DNA from: Rubinisphaera margarita
Lineage (GTDB): Bacteria; Planctomycetota; Planctomycetia; Planctomycetales; Planctomycetaceae
DNA: 64,000 nucleotides
Assembly (NCBI RefSeq): GCF_022267515.1
Contig: NZ_JAKFGB010000009.1
Location: forward strand, 496,001-560,000
Direction: 5' to 3'
Part shown: piece after piece, positions 1 through 8,712 of the stretch
Numbering within the stretch: position 1 is the first letter of the stretch
Layout: each line of letters begins with the position of its first letter
Made by a program: the position numbers and the translations under genes
The notes under the pieces: model-generated
The model's database searches: none
What the model was told of the DNA's origin: nothing
The model's input: only the letters and a program-made list of their open reading frames with translations

Positions 1-1
1 G

Positions 2-2359
2 TCGCGGTTCGCCGTCATCGCTGCCGTGGGGCTGGTCGCCACGTCGGGAATTTGCTGGCATCATCATGTCTGGTCGATTGCTAATCCGAAGCATGTGGTC
101 CGATACGCCGCGAGCGAGGCCACACCGCTTCGATTGAGAGCGACTGTTCTCGATGCTCCCGTGCTGGTGCCACATCGGCTTCCTGACTTCGCGACCGCCT
201 GGCCGGGGGAAGAGAAAAGCCGCTGTCACCTTCAAGCCGAGGCAATTCTGCTTCCGGAACGAAATATTCCGGTGACGGGTCGACTCCGGTTGACGGTCAC
301 GGGGCGGATCCCGCATGTCCGGGACGGTGATCGTATCGAAGTGGGAGGTACGTTGCGGCGGTTGACTCCGGCTCGCAATCCCGGGACGTACGATTTCGCC
401 GAGTCAATGCGTCGTGAAGGCGTTCTCTGCACGCTGTTCTGCGAACATGCCGACGGTATTGTTGTGAGGGATCGGCAGCAGGGTTTGCCGGCCTGGTCTC
501 CCCCGATGTTGCTCAGCGGGCTTCGACAGAGGATCTCTCACGTTTACGAGCAGGTCTTCGAAACGGACGTCGCGGCGATGGCGAACGCGCTCGTGCTGGG
601 AGAGCGAAGCGGTCTCGATGGCGAAATTTCGCTCAACTTCCGCCGCAGCGGATTGATGCATCTGCTTTCGATTTCCGGATTGCACGTGGCTCTAATCGGC
701 GTGGTCGCCGGAGCGATTGCAATTTTCCTCCGTCCCGAGACGCGCTTTATCCAATGGCTCGCCCTGGGCGGGATGACACTCAGCCTGCTCCTGGCGGAGT
801 TCCGGCCCCCGGTGTTTCGAGCCTGGTTGCTCGGCGTGCTGCTCGTGGCCAGTTCGATGTCGTTCCGTCCGTGGCGAACCGTGCAGGCGCTGGGGTTGAC
901 CGCCTGGGTCTGTCTGATCGTTAATCCCACGTGGCTGTTTGACGCTGGCGCCCAGCTTTCGTTTCTGGGAATTGTGGCGATACTGGGATGCTGGAAATGG
1001 CTGCCGGATCTGCTGGGAAGGACCGGCGATGGCGAACCGATTGACCCGACGGAGGAACCATCCGCATGGAGCGGGCCTTTGTCGATCTTCGGGCGGTTCT
1101 TGTTCGAGACCTGCATCATCTCACTGGCGGTTACGCTCTGCCTGTTGCCGGTGATTGGTCAATCGTTTCACCTGGTGTCCCTGGCCGGAATTCCCGCGAC
1201 CGTGCTTGCGCTCCTCCTGCTAACGCTCGCCTTGCCGGGGCTGCTGGTCATTGCCCTGGGAGGACTGCTCTCGACAGTGCTGGTCACGCCGCTCGCCTGG
1301 CCGGTCTCGCGGTTGCTGTGGTTGATGGCCGAGATCGCTCAACTCTTCTCGCAAGGCCCACTGCAGTGGATGCCGGCTCGGATCCCGTTTCTTGTTGTCC
1401 TCTGTTTCGTGTTCATCGCAGGGATTCTTATCGTTCAGACCCGAAGTCGGATTCCCCGTCTGAAGCCGGTTCTGCTTGCGAGCTGGGTGGTGCTCCTCGC
1501 GGCTGGCTTTTCACCCGTGTCGCACCGTACGCTCGAAGCCATGCTTGGGCAACGGAATCTGGAACTGCGAGCCCTCAGCGTCGGTCATGGCAATGCCTGT
1601 CTGCTGCGGTGCCCCAACGGGCGGACAATTCTTCTCGACGCCGGTTCGATGGAGAACGGCCAGGCCGCGGCGAATGCGGTTATGGCGAGCCTCAGCGACA
1701 TGGGTTGCGACCGGCTCGATGCGATTCTGATCTCTCACACCGACACCGACCATCTCAACGCCGTTCCGTTTCTCTTGCGGGATCTGCCGGTGCGGGCCGT
1801 GCTGCTAAACCCGGTCGGACTCAATCCCCACCATCGTGGGCTGGCGGCGGTGGTGGCCGCAGCTTCCGAGGCTCAGGTGCCGCTACGAGTCGTTCGGCAT
1901 CACGACGAGATCGCACTCGATCCCGAAGTGAGAATTCGGGTGCGGCAGAGCGGAAACTCGCCGATCGCCGGGCGAGTCGACGACAATGAACATTCGGTGG
2001 TCGTCGAAGTTGGATACGCAGGGCACCGTCTGCTGTTTCCCGGCGATGTCTCCGGAGCAGGGCAACAACGTTTGTTCGAGACATCCGCGGAGAGTTATTC
2101 CGTGATCGTGGCTCCGCATCATGGCGGAAGACGGGAGAACACGCCGGAGTTCGCAAACTGGGCCCGACCGGAAGCAGTCATTGTTTCCACAGGCGATGCC
2201 GGTTACGAACCTCAATTCACCGAAGTCTATAATCGCTCACGGCTTACGAATACCGCGGAAGGAGCCGTTCGGGTTCGGATCACTTCCCAGGGGAAGCTGA
2301 ATCTCGATCGCTGGGCTGCGGATCAGCGATGGGCCTCGCTTGCGGAAAAGCCCCGATAG
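2..2359 (+). CDS. comEC: ComEC/Rec2 family DNA uptake channel protein (5' end cut by the window)
   Basis: Inner-membrane channel of the competence family, which passes single-stranded DNA into the cytoplasm. The frame is open to the left edge of the window and residues encoded before the GTG at 26 continue a hydrophobic helix, so the real start lies upstream. Visible parts, in order: an N-terminal soluble domain (DUF4131-like), a polytopic Competence domain opening with the family hallmark SISGLHV near nt 670-690, several membrane segments up to about nt 1520, then a metallo-beta-lactamase-like domain with the metal-ligand motif HTDTDH near nt 1735-1755 and a later APHHGG motif. The length of about 780 codons is normal for the full-length family. 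It is followed by lepB after a 177-bp gap. No other competence gene is in the window. Confidence 0.93.
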   Translation, partial: SRFAVIAAVGLVATSGICWHHHVWSIANPKHVVRYAASEATPLRLRATVLDAPVLVPHRLPDFATAWPGEEKSRCHLQAEAILLPERNIPVTGRLRLTVTGRIPHVRDGDRIEVGGTLRRLTPARNPGTYDFAESMRREGVLCTLFCEHADGIVVRDRQQGLPAWSPPMLLSGLRQRISHVYEQVFETDVAAMANALVLGERSGLDGEISLNFRRSGLMHLLSISGLHVALIGVVAGAIAIFLRPETRFIQWLALGGMTLSLLLAEFRPPVFRAWLLGVLLVASSMSFRPWRTVQALGLTAWVCLIVNPTWLFDAGAQLSFLGIVAILGCWKWLPDLLGRTGDGEPIDPTEEPSAWSGPLSIFGRFLFETCIISLAVTLCLLPVIGQSFHLVSLAGIPATVLALLLLTLALPGLLVIALGGLLSTVLVTPLAWPVSRLLWLMAEIAQLFSQGPLQWMPARIPFLVVLCFVFIAGILIVQTRSRIPRLKPVLLASWVVLLAAGFSPVSHRTLEAMLGQRNLELRALSVGHGNACLLRCPNGRTILLDAGSMENGQAAANAVMASLSDMGCDRLDAILISHTDTDHLNAVPFLLRDLPVRAVLLNPVGLNPHHRGLAAVVAAASEAQVPLRVVRHHDEIALDPEVRIRVRQSGNSPIAGRVDDNEHSVVVEVGYAGHRLLFPGDVSGAGQQRLFETSAESYSVIVAPHHGGRRENTPEFANWARPEAVIVSTGDAGYEPQFTEVYNRSRLTNTAEGAVRVRITSQGKLNLDRWAADQRWASLAEKPR

Positions 2360-2536
2360 CGACTCAAATTCTGCATCGAGCTCCCCTCAACGCTTCTTGT
2401 CCAACGTCCGCCGATCAAGTACCGTACTGGATGAACAGAACCGGCTGCTCGAAGCGGTCCCATTCTCCTCCTCAGTCTTCCTTCCCTCGCGGACCCGGAC
2501 TGCATTGAGCCTCTCTGGACGCGGTGAAAGAACTCC

Positions 2537-4318
2537 ATGAACGAACCCCAGAAAACTGCGGAAACTCCCGCGCCGTCCGACAGCAAGCAGAAACCACCTC
2601 GCGAGAAGGAAACGGCTCGGGAAACGATCGAATCGATCGTCTTTGCGTTCGTCCTGGCCTTTCTGTTTCGAACCTTTGAAGCCGAGGCGTTCGTGATCCC
2701 AACCGGATCGATGGCACCGACGCTGTTCGGGCGGCACAAAGATATCGACTGCGAGCAGTGCGGGTACACGTTCCAGTTTGGAGCGAGCACCGAGATTGGC
2801 CGCGAAGGCAACGTGATCAGTCCGGAAGGACGGATTCGTGAAGCTCTCTGCCCGAACTGTCACTACAGTAATCGCAGCGCGTTCGAAGCGGCTCCGTTTA
2901 AGGGTGATCGGATTCTGGTCAATAAGTTTCAGTACGAGCTCAGCGATCCGAAACGATTCGATGTGGTCGTGTTCAAGTATCCGGAAGATTCGAAGACAAA
3001 TTACATCAAGCGGCTCGTCGGCCTTCCCGGCGAAACCGTGCGGATTCATCACGGGAATCTTTACCGCGTCGGCGAGAACGGCGGGGAAGAGATCCTCCGC
3101 AAGGATGACCCCAACAAGCAGAAGCTGATCCAGATTCCGGTCTACGATGACAATTACCCCCCTCAGGAGTTGCTGGAGGCGGGCTGGCCGGAACGCTGGG
3201 CGGCCGTTGAGCCGACCAACGCCGGGGACGGTGATCAAGCCGTAGCCGGCTGGCGAACGGTCGATTCCTCCTGGAATCTTCGTGACGATGCCCGCGTGTA
3301 CCAGCTCCCTCCCGAACTGGCCGGAAATGGGAATCTCAACTGGCTGCGTTATCGCCACTTCGCCCCGACGGCCGACGACTGGAAGGCCTTCGACAATGAC
3401 GATCCGCTTTCGCCGTCGCCTCGTCTGATTGGCGATTTCTGCGGCTACAACACGGTCACCCATACGCTGGAGCCGACCTACTCGGATGAACTGTTCTGGG
3501 TCGGCGACCTGACCGTTTCCGGCTCCATTGAAATTGATGCGGTGGAAGCCGGCGGCGAAGTCGTGCTCGAACTGACCGAGGGAACGCACTGGTATCGCTG
3601 CCACATCGAACTGGACACGGGAGTCGCCCGGCTTACTCGCGTGGAGTCCGGGCTCGATCCCAACGAAGAGATCGAGATGGCCAAGGCGACGACATCGGTC
3701 TCCGGGACGGGATCGTTTGCGTTCCGTTTTGCCAATGTCGATGACCGCCTCTGTCTTTGGATTGACGACTCGCTCGTCGACTTCGGACCGGGGGCGAGTT
3801 ACGAGACCAGTATTCTGGACGGCATGCTCCCCACGCAGGCCGACTATACTCCCGCCGGCATCGCCTTCCGGGCCGCCTCGGGCACCGTTTCCGATCTCAT
3901 CGTCGAACGGGACATCTATTATCGGGGCAGCGACGATCCGCTGGAGCAGGGCTCACGTCTGCTCGGGAATGTGGTCGAATGGCAGAAAGCTTATCGGAAC
4001 AACTGGAAGCAGATTGACAACTTCGAGGTGCAGATCCCGGAGAACGAATTCTTCGTGCTCGGCGACAACAGCCCCCGCAGTTCCGACGGGCGGTTCTGGC
4101 TCGAAACCAACACCGTGCCCCGGGAAGCGTTCGTCGGCAAGGCGTTCTTCATCTACTGGCCACACGGCATTCCGCTCGGAGTCGACAGTGGCATGGCGTT
4201 CACGCTGAGTTACCACCGCAAATTCACGCGGGACGGAGAGATCGTCACTGATCGCAGCTACCCGCTCCACTACTTCCCGTTCTATCCGAACTTCCCCAGA
4301 ATGCAGCGAATCCGCTGA
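2537..4318 (+). CDS. lepB: signal peptidase I with large inserted domain
   Basis: Membrane-bound serine protease that removes signal peptides from exported proteins. Visible: one N-terminal membrane helix (about residues 31-46), the catalytic serine in PTGSMAP (Ser58), the general-base lysine in VVVFKYPE (Lys147), the box NYIKRLVGLPGE (155-166) and the C-terminal box GDNSPRSSDGRFW (from 509). At 593 residues it is nearly twice the usual bacterial size. Two features explain this. A short segment after the catalytic serine has two CxxC pairs (C72/C75 and C105/C108) resembling a zinc ribbon. A segment of about 270 residues (roughly 200-470), rich in beta-strand-like sequence, looks like a jelly-roll domain. 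The start ATG is the first in frame. Family assignment is certain; the role of the insert is unknown. Confidence 0.95.
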   Translation: MNEPQKTAETPAPSDSKQKPPREKETARETIESIVFAFVLAFLFRTFEAEAFVIPTGSMAPTLFGRHKDIDCEQCGYTFQFGASTEIGREGNVISPEGRIREALCPNCHYSNRSAFEAAPFKGDRILVNKFQYELSDPKRFDVVVFKYPEDSKTNYIKRLVGLPGETVRIHHGNLYRVGENGGEEILRKDDPNKQKLIQIPVYDDNYPPQELLEAGWPERWAAVEPTNAGDGDQAVAGWRTVDSSWNLRDDARVYQLPPELAGNGNLNWLRYRHFAPTADDWKAFDNDDPLSPSPRLIGDFCGYNTVTHTLEPTYSDELFWVGDLTVSGSIEIDAVEAGGEVVLELTEGTHWYRCHIELDTGVARLTRVESGLDPNEEIEMAKATTSVSGTGSFAFRFANVDDRLCLWIDDSLVDFGPGASYETSILDGMLPTQADYTPAGIAFRAASGTVSDLIVERDIYYRGSDDPLEQGSRLLGNVVEWQKAYRNNWKQIDNFEVQIPENEFFVLGDNSPRSSDGRFWLETNTVPREAFVGKAFFIYWPHGIPLGVDSGMAFTLSYHRKFTRDGEIVTDRSYPLHYFPFYPNFPRMQRIR

Positions 4319-4343
4319 TCCGGGAAACATTGAGTCCGGAGAC

Positions 4344-4373
4344 CGCCCCGAAAGAATCTTTCAGAGCCACCCC
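4344..4373 (-). repeat. fragment of the dispersed cloverleaf repeat (left-end hairpin only)
   Basis: The sequence reads GCCCCGAAAGAATCTTTC followed by AGAGCCACCCC. It matches the left terminal hairpin and terminal GGCCACCC box of the 178-bp repeat seen at 16868, 17160, 35000, 35341, 51682 and 59356, with the rest of the element missing. The hairpin arm is partly decayed (CAGA where complete copies have CGGG). Confidence 0.7.
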
Positions 4374-4468
4374 TCTGGTCGACATCGATTTACTGGTTCG
4401 GGCATCCTCTGGGGTGCAGAGTCAGGAATTCCGGCTCGAATCTGATCTTCAGCCGACAGGCGGATTCG

Positions 4469-4477
4469 TGATAAACT
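4469..4477 (+). promoter_or_regulatory. possible extended -10 promoter element upstream of lptB
   Basis: TGATAAACT fits the extended -10 pattern TGnTAnAnT, 37 bp before the lptB start. A weak -35 candidate (TTCAGC at 4448-4453) is 18 bp upstream. This is pattern matching only; planctomycete promoter consensus is poorly known. Confidence 0.28.
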
Positions 4478-4513
4478 GCCGGGCTCAGGCCTGAAAATGC
4501 GAGGGAGGCAAGG

Positions 4514-5299
4514 ATGCCGTTGTTGGAATGCGTTGATCTGGTGAAGGATTACCCGGGCGGGAAGCGAGCCGTCGACGGGGTGAGTTTCGACATTGAGCGG
4601 GGCGAAATCGTCGGTCTGCTCGGTCCGAACGGAGCCGGGAAATCGACCACCTTCAAGATGACTTGCGGCCTCGTCACGCCGACTGAGGGCCGGGTATTGC
4701 TCAACGGGAAAGATGTCACCCGCTGGCCGATGTACAAACGCGCCCGGCAGGGCATGGGCTATCTGCCGCAGGATGAAAGCGTCTTCAGCAAGCTGAGCGT
4801 TGCCGATAACGTGCGGGCGATTCTTGAATTCATGCCTCTCAGTTCCCGCGACCGGAAACACCGCATCGATGAACTGCTCGACCAGTTCGGTCTGCTCGAC
4901 AAGAAAAAGCAGCTGGCCGGAACCCTCTCGGGCGGGGAACGTCGCCGGCTCGAAATTGCGCGTTGCCTGGCCAGCGACCCTGAACTGATTCTGCTCGATG
5001 AACCGTTCACCGGAATCGACCCGGTCACAATCAACGGCATTCAGGATATCATCTACGATCTGCGGGACCGCGGCATCTCGATTCTGCTGACTGACCACCG
5101 CGAACGTGAGACGCTGACGATCACCGATCGAAGCAACGTCATCTGCGCGGGCCGCGTGCTCGTCTCCGGCGATGCGGAAACCGTGCTTCGCGATCCAATG
5201 GCTCAGCGACTGTACTTCGGAACTCGCTTCGATGCCGAATCGATCATCGAAGAGAAGGGCAACTTCCGAGCCGCAGAGAAACTCCGCAAGCCTGCGTAA
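4514..5299 (+). CDS. lptB: LptB-like ABC transporter ATP-binding protein (lipopolysaccharide export)
   Basis: Cytoplasmic ATPase of the Lpt machine that drives lipopolysaccharide from the inner to the outer membrane. A single nucleotide-binding domain is complete: Walker A GPNGAGKS (37-44), Q-loop glutamine near 86 in YLPQDESVF (the version typical of LptB), signature LSGGE (138-142), Walker B LILLDEP (158-164) and H-loop histidine 195. At 261 residues it is slightly longer than E. coli LptB (about 240), with a C-terminal tail that carries no recognisable motif. The ATG follows a clear GGGAGG ribosome site. No LptFG permease gene is adjacent, so the assignment rests on the sequence alone; another branched-chain-type ATPase is a less likely alternative. 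Confidence 0.88.
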   Translation: MPLLECVDLVKDYPGGKRAVDGVSFDIERGEIVGLLGPNGAGKSTTFKMTCGLVTPTEGRVLLNGKDVTRWPMYKRARQGMGYLPQDESVFSKLSVADNVRAILEFMPLSSRDRKHRIDELLDQFGLLDKKKQLAGTLSGGERRRLEIARCLASDPELILLDEPFTGIDPVTINGIQDIIYDLRDRGISILLTDHRERETLTITDRSNVICAGRVLVSGDAETVLRDPMAQRLYFGTRFDAESIIEEKGNFRAAEKLRKPA

Positions 5300-5326
5300 G
5301 ATCGACTATTCGTTAGGAAGCCCCGC

Positions 5327-5359
5327 GTGCTGAGATAGCCGTCAGACGTATCTCAGCAC
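5327..5359. terminator. perfect stem-loop between two convergent genes
   Basis: GTGCTGAGATA (5327-5337) and TATCTCAGCAC (5349-5359) are exact inverted repeats of 11 bp around an 11-nt loop. It lies 27 bp past the lptB stop and 75 bp past the stop of the opposing phosphatase gene. No T-run follows on either strand, so it may be a bidirectional transcript end or an RNA-protecting hairpin. Confidence 0.5.
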
Positions 5360-5434
5360 ATTGTGCGGTCGATGCCGGGGTACGGCTACGCCTCTCCCGG
5401 CTGGCAGGGTTCCTGTCCGATCAGGTGCCCCACC

Positions 5435-6748
5435 TCAGTGGACCTTCATCACCACGAGGGTGCAGTCGTCGGCCTGACGTTTCTGACCGCTGAATTTCTC
5501 CAGTTGCTTCACGACGGCTTCGACGATGGTTGTCGTCGTCAGATCGCAACGCCCGACAATGGCGCCGAGTCGATCGACGCCGAACAGGCTGTCGTCCAGG
5601 CCATGCGCTTCGACGATTCCGTCGGTATAAAGCACAACCCGGTCTCCCGGCGAGAGCTGCTCGGTCGCATCGATGTACGTGATATCCTCGGCGATGCCGA
5701 GCGGCATGCGACCGGCACCATCGAGGGTGCTCACATTGGCTTCTCCACAACGACGGCGGAGAGGCGGATTGTGTCCGGCGGACGAGTACGTGATCTGCCG
5801 CGTCTGCGGGTCATAGATGGCGTAAAATCCCGTCACAAAGATCCCGCTCTTGGCGGTGAACCGCTGCGACAGGTGCTGATTCAGGTGATTCAGGAACTCG
5901 CTCGGCGGCTCGTGCGACCCGGTGTAGGTGTGGGCGATGGTGTGCATGATCGACATCACCACAGCCGCCGGCGTCCCGTGCCCGCTGACATCGGCGATAA
6001 AGATTCCGACTTTCCCGTTCGGCAGCGGGAAGAAGTCGTAGTAGTCGCCCCCGGCTCGCTGCGAGGTTTCGTAATAGGTGGCCAGTTCGAGGGTCGGGAC
6101 ACGCGGGATCTCTTCAGGCAACAGGTTGCGCTGGATGTCACCAACGGTTTTCAGTTCCCGGTCAACCGACTCGTACGCCTTCTTCAACTGGCGGGCCAGA
6201 ATGAGGTTCTGGATGGCGCGACCGAACAGATTCGACAGCCAGACCAGCGCCGGCAGCTCTTCCTGAGAGAACCCGTTCCTGCCGTACTTGAGACCGACAA
6301 TCATGTGTCGAGCCACGCCGTTCTCGAATAACGGAATGGCGCGGAGCGAGCCGATCTCGTGCAGATACGGCAGATCTCCTTCGTCCACAACAGGATCGAG
6401 GTCGTTGATGATCGCCGGCTGTCCGTCCAGGCACAATCTCTTCAGGATTCCGGACGTCAGCGGGTGGAACCGATGGGTGTTCCCCCACGGATGAATCGGG
6501 TTTTCCCAGTCGTCCATCATCGCGGCTTTGACATCGCCGGCGTCTTCGTCGGTCAGCGTCAGCATCACCGCTTTGTCGACGGGATAGATCTGACGAATGC
6601 GAGTGGCGTACTCGCGGAAAACGTCGTCGGGGTCATCATGAACGCTGATGGCCCGCATCATCTCCAGGATCTCGGAAAGCTGGCCTGAGAACGCGAATGA
6701 ATCCATGGGAGGAGTCAGTTCGTCCAGTTCCATCGGCTGTTGGCTCAT
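5435..6748 (-). CDS. GAF domain and SpoIIE/RsbU-type PP2C serine phosphatase
   Basis: Predicted cytoplasmic serine phosphatase of the kind that dephosphorylates anti-sigma-factor antagonists in partner-switching signalling. The N-terminal half (about 25-190) reads as a GAF-like sensor. The C-terminal half (about 205-437) is the catalytic domain, with the metal-binding motifs GGDYYDFF (233-240), ADVSGHG (252-258), LYTDG (373-377) and the final DD pair (427-428) all present, so it should be active. The start ATG overlaps the TGA stop of the upstream PQQ-propeller gene by four bases, which implies co-translation of a membrane protein and this phosphatase. No kinase or sigma-factor gene is next to it; the only STAS-domain candidate substrate in the window is at 53357-53716. 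Confidence 0.92.
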   Translation of the reverse strand: MSQQPMELDELTPPMDSFAFSGQLSEILEMMRAISVHDDPDDVFREYATRIRQIYPVDKAVMLTLTDEDAGDVKAAMMDDWENPIHPWGNTHRFHPLTSGILKRLCLDGQPAIINDLDPVVDEGDLPYLHEIGSLRAIPLFENGVARHMIVGLKYGRNGFSQEELPALVWLSNLFGRAIQNLILARQLKKAYESVDRELKTVGDIQRNLLPEEIPRVPTLELATYYETSQRAGGDYYDFFPLPNGKVGIFIADVSGHGTPAAVVMSIMHTIAHTYTGSHEPPSEFLNHLNQHLSQRFTAKSGIFVTGFYAIYDPQTRQITYSSAGHNPPLRRRCGEANVSTLDGAGRMPLGIAEDITYIDATEQLSPGDRVVLYTDGIVEAHGLDDSLFGVDRLGAIVGRCDLTTTTIVEAVVKQLEKFSGQKRQADDCTLVVMKVH

Positions 6749-8409
6749 TGATTTTCTCGCAAGTCGAAGGCTGCCATTTCGCGGTGATCGCGTACATAAA
6801 CGATCCCCTCCGCCAGCGCCGGCGGGTTCCAGACTTTGGTCGCATTCGGCAGAACAGTCATGGTCGCCAGTTGCCGAAACTCGACGGGATCAGCTGCCAC
6901 AATGTTTAACGTGCCATCTTCCGCCAGGATCACCAGAAGTTCGTGGGTCATCAGCATCTGACCATGTCCATATCGCCCCTCTTTCCAGCGTTTGTCGCCG
7001 GTTAGAGGATCGATGCACATCAGAATGCCTTCATCGAGACCGAAAACGTGACCGGAGTGATAAATGGCATTGGCGAACTTGCTGCGAAGCACGCGCGTGT
7101 CGTGCCAGACCCTGGTGACGGTCCAGTTGTCCTCTTTTTTCTGGATATCAATGAGAGCACTCCCCATTCCATACGAAGCTGAAATAAAGAGGTGGTCACC
7201 ATCGTCGAGCAGAATCGGCTGGGCGGCGTTTACGCCGGCTCCATTCTTGTGCTCATAATTCCAGAGCCGCCGGCCGGTCAAAGGTTCGTAGCTGCTGACG
7301 CCAAATCCGTCGAACATCACGATTTGCTCGACGCCGTGAATGATCATGACATCCGGCGAGCTGTAGCCGGCGTAGCTGGTTGGCAGTTCGTCGCTGTATT
7401 CACTGATCCCTTCGGCTTGCCAGACAGTCTTGCCGGTTTCGCGATCGAGAGCAACGAGTCCGTCGCCGACCGGTCCGCCGGCGTTCACGATCACCATGTT
7501 CTGATAAATCAGCGGGCTGGAGGAGATTCCCCAGACGACGTTCGGGATCTCCAGGTCTTCCAGCAGATTGCGGGACCAGACCGGTTTTCCGGTCCAGAAA
7601 TCGAGGCAGAGGACATCGCCGCTCGCTCCGGCGGAGTAGACCCGGCCATCGACCACGGTCGGCGTGGTCCGGGGACCGAGTCCTCCCATGGCTTCGTAGA
7701 AGCGGGCTTCATAAGCGTGAATCCATTTCAGTTGACCGGTTTGTGTGTCGTAGCAGGTGACCGCTTCCTGTGTGTCTCGCTGTTCGAGCGTGACCAGCGA
7801 ATCTCCCACGATGGCCATCGAGGCATAACCCTCGCCGACATCGGTTCGCCAGAGTTCCCGGGGCGGATTCTGCTGCCAGTCGGTCTTCACGCTGGGCCCG
7901 ACGACAATCCCGTCCCGATTCAACCCGCGATAAGCCGGCATATCGGTAGCCGTGACGACGAATTCTTTGTCGTCTCCCGCCAGTTCCGCGGTCTGGACTT
8001 CCTGAAGTTGGGCTTTCGGTTCCCAGCGATAGACGAAATCGGCGTTCATATCGCCGTCGAATTCGACCGAACGGACCGAAGCCGCCCAGCCGACGCCGAC
8101 GAGAATCAGCGGAATCATCACGGTCAGAACTGTTCGCCGGGAAAAATACGAGAGGCAGCAGAACCAGAACGCCAGCAGAATTCCCAGGGAGCCGATCAGC
8201 GACACGGTGAGAAAATTGACGATCGCCCGTCCCTGCAACGGATCGAAGAGAAATCGCGCCCAGATCAGTCCCAGGCCGATAATGACGATCGTTGAGACCG
8301 GCATGCCCCAGACGCGATACCAGTTGCGGCGGCTCGGCTGGGTGGCCGATGATTCAGCATTCCCATCAGCGTCCGGAGAAGCAGAGGATTCCGTGAGCGA
8401 CTCGTTCAT
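6745..8409 (-). CDS. membrane-anchored PQQ-like beta-propeller protein
   Basis: 554 residues. Three hydrophobic segments near the N-terminus (about 35-52, 62-88, 92-110) precede an extracytoplasmic domain of about 440 residues built of WD/PQQ-type blades with recurring motifs such as GDSLVTLEQ, LDFWTGKPVW, LDRETGKTVW and IDPLTGDKRW. This layout is common in planctomycetes and is usually annotated PQQ-binding-like repeat protein. Catalytic residues of quinoprotein dehydrogenases are not evident, so a binding or sensing role is as likely as an enzyme. It is the first gene of a two-gene unit: its stop overlaps the start of the GAF-SpoIIE phosphatase gene by four bases, hinting that it could feed a periplasmic signal to that enzyme (inference). 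Confidence 0.85.
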   Translation of the reverse strand: MNESLTESSASPDADGNAESSATQPSRRNWYRVWGMPVSTIVIIGLGLIWARFLFDPLQGRAIVNFLTVSLIGSLGILLAFWFCCLSYFSRRTVLTVMIPLILVGVGWAASVRSVEFDGDMNADFVYRWEPKAQLQEVQTAELAGDDKEFVVTATDMPAYRGLNRDGIVVGPSVKTDWQQNPPRELWRTDVGEGYASMAIVGDSLVTLEQRDTQEAVTCYDTQTGQLKWIHAYEARFYEAMGGLGPRTTPTVVDGRVYSAGASGDVLCLDFWTGKPVWSRNLLEDLEIPNVVWGISSSPLIYQNMVIVNAGGPVGDGLVALDRETGKTVWQAEGISEYSDELPTSYAGYSSPDVMIIHGVEQIVMFDGFGVSSYEPLTGRRLWNYEHKNGAGVNAAQPILLDDGDHLFISASYGMGSALIDIQKKEDNWTVTRVWHDTRVLRSKFANAIYHSGHVFGLDEGILMCIDPLTGDKRWKEGRYGHGQMLMTHELLVILAEDGTLNIVAADPVEFRQLATMTVLPNATKVWNPPALAEGIVYVRDHREMAAFDLRENQ

Positions 8410-8712
8410 CAGTGCAGTCCTGGGGGTGATCTGTTACGAGTGCGGGGTGGTCAGGGTGACACACGTTCCGAACATCGTGTTCGAAGGGCAGCCGCACCGA
8501 TTGACCGAACGATTTTAGACCGGCTCGAACCTCCCGGAAACCCCCAAAAGAAGGATCGCTGCCTGCGACTCCGGTTTGTGATCAGTGGTTGTTGATGCGA
8601 CTCGGGATTTTCGCCGGGCCGGATGAAGTTATGATGGGGATTGCGAACTGAATCCGGGAAGTTGTCGTTCCGCCGACCTTGCAACGTGAGATGCGAGGCG
8701 GAACAATGGCCG
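8410..8712. other. divergent intergenic region
   Basis: About 300 bp between the divergent PQQ-propeller and methionine aminopeptidase genes. It must hold both promoters, but I see no convincing -35/-10 pair and no hairpin. An open frame continues upstream of the chosen map start to a TTG at 8641, but that N-terminus does not look like the family. Confidence 0.5.
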
